DNA from: Vagococcus fessus
Lineage (GTDB): Bacteria > Bacillota > Bacilli > Lactobacillales > Vagococcaceae
Direction of reading: 5' to 3'
NCBI RefSeq assembly: GCF_003987565.1
Contig: NZ_NGJY01000001.1
Span: 62,001-126,000 of the forward strand
DNA length: 64,000 nucleotides
Under the pieces are notes generated by a model that worked only from the letters and a program-made list of their open reading frames with translations, made no database searches and had not been told where the DNA came from. Of the stretch, positions 1 through 7,214 are shown piece by piece. The position numbers were made by a program, and so were the translations under genes. The stretch's first letter is position 1. Every line of letters starts with the position of its first letter.

Positions 1-1215
1 ACTAATATTTACGATTATTTTGACCAAATGCGAGACGCGTTAGAATTGGAATTAAATCTAGATGTAGATAATACAGACTCCAAATTAAACGCCTTAAATA
101 ACCAAACAAATAAAAATAAGAGTAATTTAGAAAAAGCCCAAGCTGATGTTAAGGGTAAGGTAAGTGACAAAAAAATGGATGATTTTATTTCTGATTCAAA
201 CACACCCGATCGAGGGTGGACTGAAGATGATAGATTGTACTATTTCATGTTTAAAAAGCGTCCAACTAACTGGGCAGAAGAACAAGTCACGATTCGTGAT
301 TATCCAGAATATGCCGAGAATGGCGATATCATCTTTGAATTTGAATTTAAAGGAAAAGATGTTCCCCCTATCTCTGCCGTAAAAGTCACTCTAAATAAAC
401 CTAAAGGTAAAGTGATTAATGTTCCTGAAAAACCAATTGAACCAACTGTGCCAACTAATATTGAGAAAGTTGACTTAATAGTTGGAACGGTTTCAGAACC
501 TGAAGTACCAGTAGTACCTGTTTTAAAATCTAAATTAGATGCTCCTGTAGCACCTGAGGTAGCAAACAAACCAGGTAATATCGGTGAGGTTACACCACCT
601 TCAGAAACACCAGAAGGAATCGAAGGACCAGGTGAAGTGGAAAAACCAGTCGCACCAGAAGGAAATCCTTCAGAAATTACTAAACCAGAAGCACCAACAG
701 AACCAGGTGAGGTTGAAGAGCCTAATGAAGTTGAAAAACCATCAGAAATCGCTCCAGCGCCATCAGAAATTATCGAGCCAGAAACAGTAACAGACCCAGA
801 ATCAGTTGAGAAGTGGGAAAATGAGTTAGAAGAACCAGTTGAACCAGGGACTCCAACAGATGTTGAAGATATTGAAATTGGTGAAGCGCCTGTGAAACCA
901 GGTGATGTAGGAGAAATGGATAAACCAGAAGAACCTAAGAAACCTGTCTTAAAACCAAAACCAATTATCCCAGGAAAACCAGTTATTCCTAATAAACCAA
1001 TTATTCCAGGGAAACCAGTTATTCCTAATAAACCAATTATTCCAGGGAAACCGGTCATCCCGAATAAACCAACAGTACCGCACACGCCAACTCCTAAACC
1101 AGGTCAACCGATTTTACCTCAAACAGGAGAAGAAGAATCAAACATTGCTTTAGCAGGCAGTGGTATGCTTGTGTCGTTATTAGCATTAGTAGGTCTTAAA
1201 AGACGTAGAAAATAA
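1..1215 (+). CDS. LPXTG-anchored, proline-rich surface protein (5' end outside window)
   Basis: The reading frame is open from base 1, so the N-terminus and signal peptide lie upstream of the window. The visible part starts with a charged, probably helical stretch, then a short folded part (around bases 190-400), then about 230 residues of Pro/Glu/Lys-rich repeats typical of a wall-spanning stalk. The end has a complete sorting signal: LPQTG about 34 residues before the stop, a hydrophobic segment, and a KRRRK tail. Sortase A should join it covalently to peptidoglycan. A strong terminator follows, so it ends its transcription unit. The ligand or function of the missing N-terminal domain cannot be told from here. 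An ATG at base 28 is only an internal Met. Confidence 0.9.
   Translation, partial: TNIYDYFDQMRDALELELNLDVDNTDSKLNALNNQTNKNKSNLEKAQADVKGKVSDKKMDDFISDSNTPDRGWTEDDRLYYFMFKKRPTNWAEEQVTIRDYPEYAENGDIIFEFEFKGKDVPPISAVKVTLNKPKGKVINVPEKPIEPTVPTNIEKVDLIVGTVSEPEVPVVPVLKSKLDAPVAPEVANKPGNIGEVTPPSETPEGIEGPGEVEKPVAPEGNPSEITKPEAPTEPGEVEEPNEVEKPSEIAPAPSEIIEPETVTDPESVEKWENELEEPVEPGTPTDVEDIEIGEAPVKPGDVGEMDKPEEPKKPVLKPKPIIPGKPVIPNKPIIPGKPVIPNKPIIPGKPVIPNKPTVPHTPTPKPGQPILPQTGEEESNIALAGSGMLVSLLALVGLKRRRK
961..1068 (+). repeat. Three 36-base in-frame tandem repeats in LPXTG protein stalk
   Basis: Three consecutive 36-base units encode P-I-I-P-G-K-P-V-I-P-N-K. Units two and three differ by a few third-position changes only, so the array is recent and could vary in copy number. 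It spaces the surface domain away from the wall. Confidence 0.85.
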
Positions 1216-1221
1216 ATTATG

Positions 1222-1260
1222 AAAAAATACTACATTTCTTTAGAAATGTAGTATTTTTTT
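1222..1260 (+). terminator. Rho-independent terminator after LPXTG gene
   Basis: A hairpin with a 14+ base-pair stem (arms containing ACTACATTTC and GAAATGTAGT) and a run of seven T follows the stop codon by a few bases. Confidence 0.9.
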
Positions 1261-1427
1261 ATGGACATTTTAATGAACAGAAGTCAAGCATTTCCGACTC
1301 GGAATTTGTCCGAACAGGTCCAAAAGCTTTATTTTTTATGATATACTTTGAAATGGATACGCTTTAAATTGCGAAAGAGTTTTTAATAATGAAGAGTGAA
1401 AGTATAAAGAAGTGGAGAATTTTTGGT

Positions 1428-2579
1428 ATGGATAAAAGAGTAGTAGCTGTATTAGGGTTGACAGGAGTAGTATTGATGCTATCGGTTATTAGTATTAAGA
1501 TGGAAAGAAATAGCAGCCAAGCTGAAGTAGGTAAAGGCATAACAATCACAGATTCAATAAGTGAACCTGCTAAAAAAAATAAAGCATTTAGTAATGACTA
1601 TGTTGTTACTGAACCATATTTTCCAAGATTATCGATGGAAGATGAGACTCTTGGACAAGATGTTTTGCCAATAGGAACATTAGTTTCTGTTAAGCCTATT
1701 GAAGGGAATTCAGATTGGGTTGAAATAGAAAGTGATCCTAAAAAAGGGTTTGTTGAAAAAAGTGTTTTGAAAAAAAGAGAAACCTATATAGAGAAACGTG
1801 AGTCTAAGCGAAAGCCTACTTTCTCATCAGGTGAATTTAAAGAGAAATTAGATGCTGATTTAGCTTCTTTTTTAGCAGAAAAAGGAGGAGACATTAGTGT
1901 TCACGTTGAAACCACAGATAATAAATTCGCCTATAATTTTTATGGAGATGAAGTAAAGCGAACGGCGAGTAGTATTAAACTACCATTTATTAGTTATCTT
2001 ATGACATTAGTTGATAGTGGGTTGGTTGATTTAGATACGGTGTTAACTTATACAGCTAACTTTAAGCTAGACGGAACAGGTATCATTCAATTTGAGCCAT
2101 TCGGTTCGCAATATACGGTTAAAGAATTAGCTGAATTAGTTATTCGTCACAGTGACAATGTGGCGTATATTATGCTATTAAATTTTGTGGGAGAAGCTAA
2201 CTTTATTCAATTTTTAGCGGAACTAGATCCTGCCTCTCCTCCTAATCGAGTATTTTCAACTGCTCGTATTTTAAGTAAATCAATGGAGTATGTTCACAAA
2301 AAACAAGAGAAAAGTGATAATATGAAATTGTTGTATAACTGGATACAAAATAGTACCTTTGATGATGGGGTAGAAATAGGCTTACCTGGTGTTGATGTAG
2401 CCCATAAAACGGGTTGGATGCCAATGTATAAAGTAAGCAATGATATTTCGCTTGTTTTTGATAAAGAGAGACCTTACTATATGACCATCATGACAGTAGG
2501 GTATGGCGATGATTATAGTGAGCAGGCGATTGGTGATATCGCAAAGCTTGTTGATAAAAATATGTTACGTCTAAAATAG
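1428..2579 (+). CDS. Membrane-anchored serine hydrolase of the class A beta-lactamase fold with SH3-like domain
   Basis: One N-terminal membrane segment (VVAVLGLTGVVLMLSVISI) anchors the protein, then an SH3-like region of about 70 residues, then a class A beta-lactamase-like domain. Counted from the ATG at 1428, the SxxK motif (SSIK) has Ser181, the SDN motif is at 242-244 and KTG at 327-329. I see no clear E-x-x-L-N omega-loop motif between SDN and KTG, so a fast hydrolytic beta-lactamase is not proven; a penicillin-binding or cell-wall role is as likely. An upstream in-frame ATG at 1389 would add 13 residues, but GGAG at 1414-1417 fits the 1428 start. It is a single gene between terminators. 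Confidence 0.75.
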   Translation: MDKRVVAVLGLTGVVLMLSVISIKMERNSSQAEVGKGITITDSISEPAKKNKAFSNDYVVTEPYFPRLSMEDETLGQDVLPIGTLVSVKPIEGNSDWVEIESDPKKGFVEKSVLKKRETYIEKRESKRKPTFSSGEFKEKLDADLASFLAEKGGDISVHVETTDNKFAYNFYGDEVKRTASSIKLPFISYLMTLVDSGLVDLDTVLTYTANFKLDGTGIIQFEPFGSQYTVKELAELVIRHSDNVAYIMLLNFVGEANFIQFLAELDPASPPNRVFSTARILSKSMEYVHKKQEKSDNMKLLYNWIQNSTFDDGVEIGLPGVDVAHKTGWMPMYKVSNDISLVFDKERPYYMTIMTVGYGDDYSEQAIGDIAKLVDKNMLRLK

Positions 2580-2591
2580 AGTAATTCATAG

Positions 2592-2625
2592 AAAAGGGAT
2601 GAGTGTGATGACTCATCTCTTTTTT
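2592..2625 (+). terminator. Rho-independent terminator after beta-lactamase-like gene
   Basis: Stem AGGGATGAGT / ACTCATCTCT with a GTGATG loop followed by a T run. Confidence 0.85.
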
Positions 2626-2631
2626 GTATAG

Positions 2632-2660
2632 TTGACGAATGTAAAGACGAACGCTAAACT
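2632..2660 (+). promoter_or_regulatory. Possible sigma-A promoter of CobW-type GTPase gene
   Basis: TTGACG at 2632-2637 and TAAACT at 2655-2660 with a 17-base spacer. The -10 box matches only 4 of 6 positions. I see no convincing Zur palindrome here. Confidence 0.4.
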
Positions 2661-2697
2661 TATAAGGTAGAATTTAAAAAGAATAAGGAGATAACTT

Positions 2698-3693
2698 ATG
2701 ATAATCCCAATAACAGTTGTGACTGGATTTTTAGGGTCTGGTAAAACAACTTTAATTAATAATGTATTAAATCAAGTCAATCATTCAAATGAAAAGATTT
2801 TAGTTATTGTGAATGAATTTGGTGAAGTGGGAGTAGACCATGATTTATTACAAACATCAAGTGAGAAGATAGTTCAGCTTAATAACGGTTGTGTGTGTTG
2901 TAATTTGAGAGAAGATTTAGTCAGTTGTTTACTAGAGAGTGTCAAACAACCAGAGGCTAAAAAACTAGAATCAATCATAATAGAGACAACAGGTGTTGCT
3001 GACCCATTGCCAATTATTAGAGCCGTCCAAACGTCTCCATACTTACGTCCATATGTCAGATTAGATAGTGTTATCTCAGTGGTAGATGGTATCAATGTGA
3101 TGAAAAATAGTGAGCACGTATCAGAAGTAAAGCAACAATTAGCTTATGCTGACCGTTTTATTCTAACTAAATCAGACAAGCTAGCTAATGATAAAAAGCA
3201 AGAGCTATTAACGCACCTTACTAGCGTTAATCCTTTAGCAGATGTTCGCTATTTTAAGAGGGAAGAACTATTTCCAACGCAAGATTTCTTTAATTTGGAA
3301 TTATTTGATGCAGTAAAAGAAATTGAGGGACTAACTTCAGAGGACCATGCTCACACTCATGACACGTCTTGTTCATGTCATAGTTGCGGTGGACATGGAC
3401 AAAATAATTTTGAATCAGTAGTCCTTACAACAACTGACTACCTGCCAGAAAATAAATTGGTTCGTTGGTTAGATGAAGTAGTCCTACATTTTGAAGGAAC
3501 GTTATACCGTTATAAAGGGTTAATTCGCATAGAAGACCGTGAGTTGATGGGCGCTTTACAAGGTGTGGTAACTCACTATGAGTTAAACCTGACTCCTCAT
3601 TTAGCAGAAGATACTCCGACAAAATTAGTTTTTATTGGAAAAGGGTTAGACAAAAATTATCTAGAGGGTAGTTTTAAAAAATTAACCAACTAA
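2698..3693 (+). CDS. COG0523 / CobW-family (G3E) GTPase, probable zinc metallochaperone
   Basis: The N-terminus carries the Walker A motif GFLGSGKT (residues 10-17) and a CVCC motif (C-x-C-C) shortly after, the hallmark of COG0523 metal-handling GTPases. A loop around residues 218-236 is rich in His and Cys (DHAHTHD, CSCHSCGGHG), suited to bind zinc or another transition metal. The C-terminal CobW_C domain follows. Length (331) is normal. RBS AAGGAG lies 8 bases before the ATG. These proteins load metal into target enzymes using GTP, often under zinc limitation; the target here is unknown and no metal gene is adjacent. Cobalamin synthesis is unlikely because no cob genes are in view. Confidence 0.88.
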   Translation: MIIPITVVTGFLGSGKTTLINNVLNQVNHSNEKILVIVNEFGEVGVDHDLLQTSSEKIVQLNNGCVCCNLREDLVSCLLESVKQPEAKKLESIIIETTGVADPLPIIRAVQTSPYLRPYVRLDSVISVVDGINVMKNSEHVSEVKQQLAYADRFILTKSDKLANDKKQELLTHLTSVNPLADVRYFKREELFPTQDFFNLELFDAVKEIEGLTSEDHAHTHDTSCSCHSCGGHGQNNFESVVLTTTDYLPENKLVRWLDEVVLHFEGTLYRYKGLIRIEDRELMGALQGVVTHYELNLTPHLAEDTPTKLVFIGKGLDKNYLEGSFKKLTN

Positions 3694-3724
3694 AAAGAAC
3701 ATGCCGGAGGAGGCATGTTCTTTT
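3693..3724. terminator. Bidirectional terminator between convergent GTPase and MFS genes
   Basis: Perfect 13-base-pair stem (arms AAAAGAACATGCC and its complement) with a six-base loop, A run on one side and T run on the other, between two convergent genes. Confidence 0.92.
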
Positions 3725-3725
3725 G

Positions 3726-5153
3726 TTATTTTATGAAGTGCGTCGCAGGCATTGCGGCTTGTTTCTTTAATCGTGTCGTAAGTAATAACGCCAAGATACA
3801 AAGTAGTGTCGTGATAATGTATGCGACTCGTATGCCGTAAAGTAAGCTTTCCTGCGCAGTCCCACTAGATGTGGCTAGAAGATGGGTATCATGATAAGTG
3901 GAAGCCATACTCATAGCCGTGATTAATAATGAGGTCCCGATAGAACCTGCAATCTGTCTAGTGGTTTGAAACATAGCTGTACCATGTGCCACGATTTCGA
4001 TAGGTAATGATTTAAGTGCTTCTGTCTGTAAAGGCATTAGGATAAGTACAAGTCCTATGGAACGAATAGTCTGTGCAAGACAGGCAAATGAAACGGTAGT
4101 TGTTTCATTCAGAGATGCGAACATTACTGTTCCGATAATCAAAATAATTAACCCCACAAATGTTACAGGTTTCGCACCATAACGGTCAAATAATCGTCCA
4201 GATAAAGGCGAAAGAATCGCCATAAAGAAAGCTCCAGGGAGCATGATAATACCAGAAAGAAAAGGCGATACCCCTCTAACATTTTGTAAGAACATGGGAA
4301 GTAATAACATTCCACCATACAAGGCCATGATAATAATAAAATTGATAATGGTCGTCATCGTGAACATTTTACTTTTAAAGACTAAGAAATTAAGCATTGG
4401 AATTTTTTGACCTAACTGTTGTTTGATAAACAAGTAAGTTAAAATTAATCCAATTGTAATGACACCTAGTACTTTGAAACTTAACCAGGGATTTTCACCA
4501 GCATTACTGAAACCAAGTAGTAATGAGCCTAAACCTAAACTTGATAAGATAACACCAAGAACGTTGAATTTAAGCATTTTTTGTTTCCCTACATTGGTTA
4601 AGAAGAAAATAGCGAGAATAAGATTAAGTCCTGCAAAAGGCAGTAATCCATAAAAAAGATAACGCCAGTGGTAATCTTGAACGACCCATCCGGCAAGTGT
4701 AGGGGCGATGCCTGGTGCAAAATTCATTGCCAGTCCAACAAGGCCCATAACACTTCCAATTTTATGAGGTGGGTAAATTGTCATTAAAGTAACCGTCATA
4801 AGTGGCATAATAATACCCGCTCCAATAGCTTGTACCATTCGTCCTGCAACCAAGATGATAAAGTTAGGTGCAAACCCTGATATAGCACTCCCTAGTAAAA
4901 ACATAGTAATCGAAAAGATATACAGCGGGCGTGTCTTAAAGCGTTCAATTAAAAAGGCTGTGATAGGTATCATTAAGCCACTCACCAACATATAGCCGGT
5001 AGAAAGCCACTGTCCAAGACTAGCGCTTATTTGGAAATCTTCCATTATTTTAGGTAAAGCAACGTTAAGTAAAGTTTGATTAATATTACATAGGAACGTT
5101 CCCATTAAGAGTACAGCTAAAATTGTTGTATTTTTTTTAGAAGAGGCAGTCAT
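3726..5153 (-). CDS. DHA2-family (EmrB/QacA-type) MFS drug efflux transporter
   Basis: A 475-residue, 14-helix type membrane protein. The N-terminus NINQTLLNVALPKIMEDF is the typical DHA2 helix-1 segment, followed by WLSTGYMLVSGLMIP, the loop motif ERFKTRPLY, and GRMVQAIGAGIIMPL in the motif B/C area. DHA2 members export cationic drugs, dyes or antibiotics by proton antiport. It is cotranscribed with the upstream MarR gene: the MarR stop and this start share a base (TAATG). Regulation therefore most likely runs through the MarR operator at 5612-5629. The substrate cannot be predicted. Confidence 0.9.
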   Translation of the reverse strand: MTASSKKNTTILAVLLMGTFLCNINQTLLNVALPKIMEDFQISASLGQWLSTGYMLVSGLMIPITAFLIERFKTRPLYIFSITMFLLGSAISGFAPNFIILVAGRMVQAIGAGIIMPLMTVTLMTIYPPHKIGSVMGLVGLAMNFAPGIAPTLAGWVVQDYHWRYLFYGLLPFAGLNLILAIFFLTNVGKQKMLKFNVLGVILSSLGLGSLLLGFSNAGENPWLSFKVLGVITIGLILTYLFIKQQLGQKIPMLNFLVFKSKMFTMTTIINFIIIMALYGGMLLLPMFLQNVRGVSPFLSGIIMLPGAFFMAILSPLSGRLFDRYGAKPVTFVGLIILIIGTVMFASLNETTTVSFACLAQTIRSIGLVLILMPLQTEALKSLPIEIVAHGTAMFQTTRQIAGSIGTSLLITAMSMASTYHDTHLLATSSGTAQESLLYGIRVAYIITTLLCILALLLTTRLKKQAAMPATHFIK

Positions 5154-5596
5154 TAGATGGTCACCTCATCGATTTTAGTTAATAGGTCATCGTGGATTGA
5201 AAGTAAAGTTTCGATTTTTTCAGGACCAATATCAAGTAGAGAGGCAAGATTTTCTAAATAAATATCATAGGTTTCTCTAATTTTCTTAAGCCCACAATCA
5301 GTAACATGCAATTGATGGCAACGTTTGTCTGTTGGATGTTCTGTTGTTGTAATAAATCCAGCTGTAATCATTCGATTGATTGTACCTGAAACGGTACTTT
5401 TGGCGAGTTTCATCTCTTTGGCTACATCCTGAGAATGAATACCTGGTGAGTGCTTAATAATATCTGCGATTAAAAGTTGGACGATTGTAATCTCTTTTTC
5501 CATCGCAGCGGCATTTAAAATATGTCGTGTTTTTTGATGAACCTCTCTAAAAGAAAGTAAAAGTGTTTTGAGTTGTAAATTTTTATCTTCTGTCAT
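5153..5596 (-). CDS. MarR-family transcriptional regulator of the efflux gene
   Basis: A 147-residue winged-helix protein. The MarR core is clear: HSQDVAKEMKLAKSTVSGTI (recognition helix region), then NRMITAGFITTTEHPTDKRCHQLHVTDCG, the wing with the conserved D-x-R motif. It sits first in a two-gene unit with the MFS pump and its coding end overlaps the pump start. Its RBS is AGGAGGAG. The perfect palindrome just upstream overlaps the predicted transcription start, so autorepression relieved by a small ligand is the expected mode. A Cys lies next to the wing (KRCH), but no thiol-sensing role can be claimed. Confidence 0.9.
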   Translation of the reverse strand: MTEDKNLQLKTLLLSFREVHQKTRHILNAAAMEKEITIVQLLIADIIKHSPGIHSQDVAKEMKLAKSTVSGTINRMITAGFITTTEHPTDKRCHQLHVTDCGLKKIRETYDIYLENLASLLDIGPEKIETLLSIHDDLLTKIDEVTI

Positions 5597-5611
5597 AAGT
5601 CTCCTCCTAAT

Positions 5612-5662
5612 TAGTTCGCAAGCGAACTATATTATCATAACGCTTTTTTCAGCTAGGGTCAA
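5612..5662 (-). promoter_or_regulatory. Promoter and palindromic operator of the MarR-MFS operon
   Basis: On the minus strand a -35 TTGACC (5657-5662) and a -10 TATGAT (5634-5639) stand 17 bases apart. Immediately downstream lies a perfect inverted repeat TAGTTCGC-AA-GCGAACTA (5612-5629), placed over the expected start point. Its size and position suit a MarR dimer operator. Confidence 0.75.
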
Positions 5663-5752
5663 GGGTGTAGGGAAACATCAGACTACCGACTGATGGCTAA
5701 CTATAGGTGGGGTGTTAAACTCAGTGTATAATCAATTCAGGAGGAAAATAAA

Positions 5753-5920
5753 ATGCGTTCATTAAGAAAAAGTCAATCAGATAGAGTGTTAACAGGAGTG
5801 TGTGGTGGGATTGGTCGTTTTTTTGGTATTTCAAGTAATTTAGTACGTGCAATTTTCGTTGTGACAGGAGCGGTATTAGTTTATATTTTACTTGCCTTAT
5901 TTTTAGAAGAAGGAATGTAA
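5753..5920 (+). CDS. Small PspC-domain membrane protein (55 aa)
   Basis: Too short for usual ORF cut-offs but well supported: GAGGAAAA precedes the ATG, and the product reads as a minimal PspC domain, with the basic N-terminus, VLTGVCGGIGRFFGIS, then a hydrophobic helix (AIFVVTGAVLVYILLALFL) and a short acidic tail. PspC proteins in Gram-positives are tied to envelope stress; a single-helix form such as this has no assigned partner. A TATAAT at 5727-5732 is a likely -10 box. It is upstream of, and in line with, the YgbA_NO and DIP1984 genes. Confidence 0.85.
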   Translation: MRSLRKSQSDRVLTGVCGGIGRFFGISSNLVRAIFVVTGAVLVYILLALFLEEGM

Positions 5921-5992
5921 AAAATGGATTGTAGAACCTCTCACAATCTGATACTCTGATATTAAGAAGTCAGAAGTTATCGGAGGGATAGT

Positions 5993-6325
5993 ATGGCACG
6001 AGTGAAAAATGAGGGACCGCTTATTTTAGAAGAAATGCAAATGATAGAAGTCATGATTAAGCTTTATTATAGTAAGAATGCGTCAATTGCTGATGTGGAA
6101 GAAAATAGAATGTTGACTTATGCAATGAAACGACTGCAGTATTGTCAATTTGGTGAAAAAAAGACGACGTGTCAAAAGTGTCCGGTCCATTGTTATCAAC
6201 CTAGATATAAAGAACAAATGAAACAAGTCATGCGTTATTCGGGTCCACGAATGTTGTTCAAGCATCCTGTACTGACTTTAAAACATGGATTTAGAGGTCT
6301 AACACGTAAAGTAGTAGTGAATTAA
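5993..6325 (+). CDS. YgbA_NO (nitrous oxide-stimulated promoter) family protein
   Basis: A 110-residue protein with the family's cysteine-rich core: YCQFGEKKTTCQKCPVHCY has four Cys in a C-x8-C-x2-C-x3-C pattern, followed by YKEQMKQVMRYSGPRMLF and HPVLTLKHG. The cysteines suggest metal or Fe-S binding, which would suit the nitrosative-stress link of the family name, but the biochemical role is unknown. RBS CGGAGGG is 6 bases before the ATG. The next gene starts 29 bases downstream on the same strand. Confidence 0.82.
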   Translation: MARVKNEGPLILEEMQMIEVMIKLYYSKNASIADVEENRMLTYAMKRLQYCQFGEKKTTCQKCPVHCYQPRYKEQMKQVMRYSGPRMLFKHPVLTLKHGFRGLTRKVVVN

Positions 6326-6354
6326 TAGATAGAGTGATATAGGAGGAAGTTTGA

Positions 6355-6807
6355 ATGAAATTAGCAGAGGGCTTATTACTCAGAGCTGAGTATCAGACAA
6401 AATTAGAAAATTTGCAAAGTAGATTACTTTCGAATTTGAAAATGCAAGAAGGTGATATCCCAAATGAGGATCCAAGTCTATTGTTAAATGAAATGGAAGA
6501 AACTAATAAAAAATTAACAGATTTGGTTAAAATGATTAACAACTGTAATGCTCGTGAAACGCTATCAGATGGACGAACATTATCTGATGCTCTAGTAGAT
6601 AGAGAAGCATTATTAAAAGAACGACGTATTTTGGCAAATCTTGTTGGTCGTGCAAGTGAACAAGATTACCGTGTGAGTCGTGCGGAAATTAAAATGACAG
6701 TAACGTTATCTGTAAAAGAGTTACAATCAAAAATTGATGTGCTATCAAAAGAGTACCGTCAGTTGGACACCGAGTTGCAAGGTAAAAACTGGACAGTAGA
6801 GTTATAA
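6355..6807 (+). CDS. DIP1984-family protein
   Basis: A 150-residue, mostly alpha-helical protein. MKLAEGLLLRAEYQTKLENL, the middle MINNCNARETLSDGRTLSDAL and the C-terminal part with VSRAEIKMTVTLSVKELQ match the conserved pattern of the DIP1984 family (named after the Corynebacterium protein). It has no signal peptide or membrane segment, so it is cytosolic, and has coiled-coil character at both ends. RBS AGGAGG is 9 bases upstream. The family has no well-established function. It is directly followed by a segment that can fold like part of a tRNA (see 6821-6945), which hints at an RNA link but proves nothing. Confidence 0.8.
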   Translation: MKLAEGLLLRAEYQTKLENLQSRLLSNLKMQEGDIPNEDPSLLLNEMEETNKKLTDLVKMINNCNARETLSDGRTLSDALVDREALLKERRILANLVGRASEQDYRVSRAEIKMTVTLSVKELQSKIDVLSKEYRQLDTELQGKNWTVEL

Positions 6808-6820
6808 AAAGAAGAGATGG

Positions 6821-6945
6821 TAGCTAAAAGAAAGTGGCCTACAAAGGTTTGCTGACTAACCTGAATAGTCACATTGCATGGTAGGACGATGGGCTAGTCC
6901 TTTAAGGTTCGATTCCTTAGATAATAAGTGAGGCCTCAACAGCTA
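6821..6945 (+). ncRNA. Candidate tRNA-like (Y-RNA-like) structured RNA
   Basis: Seen in the sequence: an outer stem TAGCT (6821-6825) / AGCTA (6941-6945), a second stem GGCCT (6836-6840) / AGGCC (6931-6935), and inside it a hairpin AGGAC-9 nt-GTCCT (6883-6901) whose loop contains GGG, followed after one base by a perfect T-arm: TAAGG, seven-base loop TTCGATT, CCTTA (6903-6919). A further helix GACTA-7 nt-TAGTC (6854-6870) resembles an anticodon arm. A D-like arm beside a T-arm is the hallmark of bacterial YrlA-type Y RNAs, but no Ro60 (rsr) gene is near. It could also be a decayed tRNA or an RNA tied to the DIP1984 gene 14 bases upstream. Strand and ends are inferred. Confidence 0.45.
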
Positions 6946-7107
6946 ACATGTCTACACTTAACAAATGATTCATTACAACCAGTAGCAGTTCTTTTAGTGA
7001 GGGTGGGATAGGGAAAATATATATTAAAGAATACAACACTTTTTAACGGATTAATTATGAACGTTAAATTATTTTTAATTATATCGTGTATGTTATGTTT
7101 TTAATCG

Positions 7108-7131
7108 ACGTCTCTCGTAGACGTTTTTTTT
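7108..7131 (+). terminator. Rho-independent terminator upstream of the hydrolase gene
   Basis: Stem ACGTCT / AGACGT with a five-base loop and a run of eight T. It could end transcription from the DIP1984 gene and the RNA after it. The rest of 6946-7214 shows no gene. Confidence 0.75.
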
Positions 7132-7214
7132 ATTGGTGTTTTTAATGGATTTTGTGTATACTAGTAACTGTCATTTAATAGAATATAAAAAGTTTAATTA
7201 GTAGGAGGGACAAG

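Noticed and set aside
300-1085. 261-codon open frame on the minus strand across the LPXTG stalk
   Set aside because: It is the mirror of a Pro/Glu-rich repeat gene with no RBS; its Gly/Ser/Thr-rich product is the expected by-product of the repeat.
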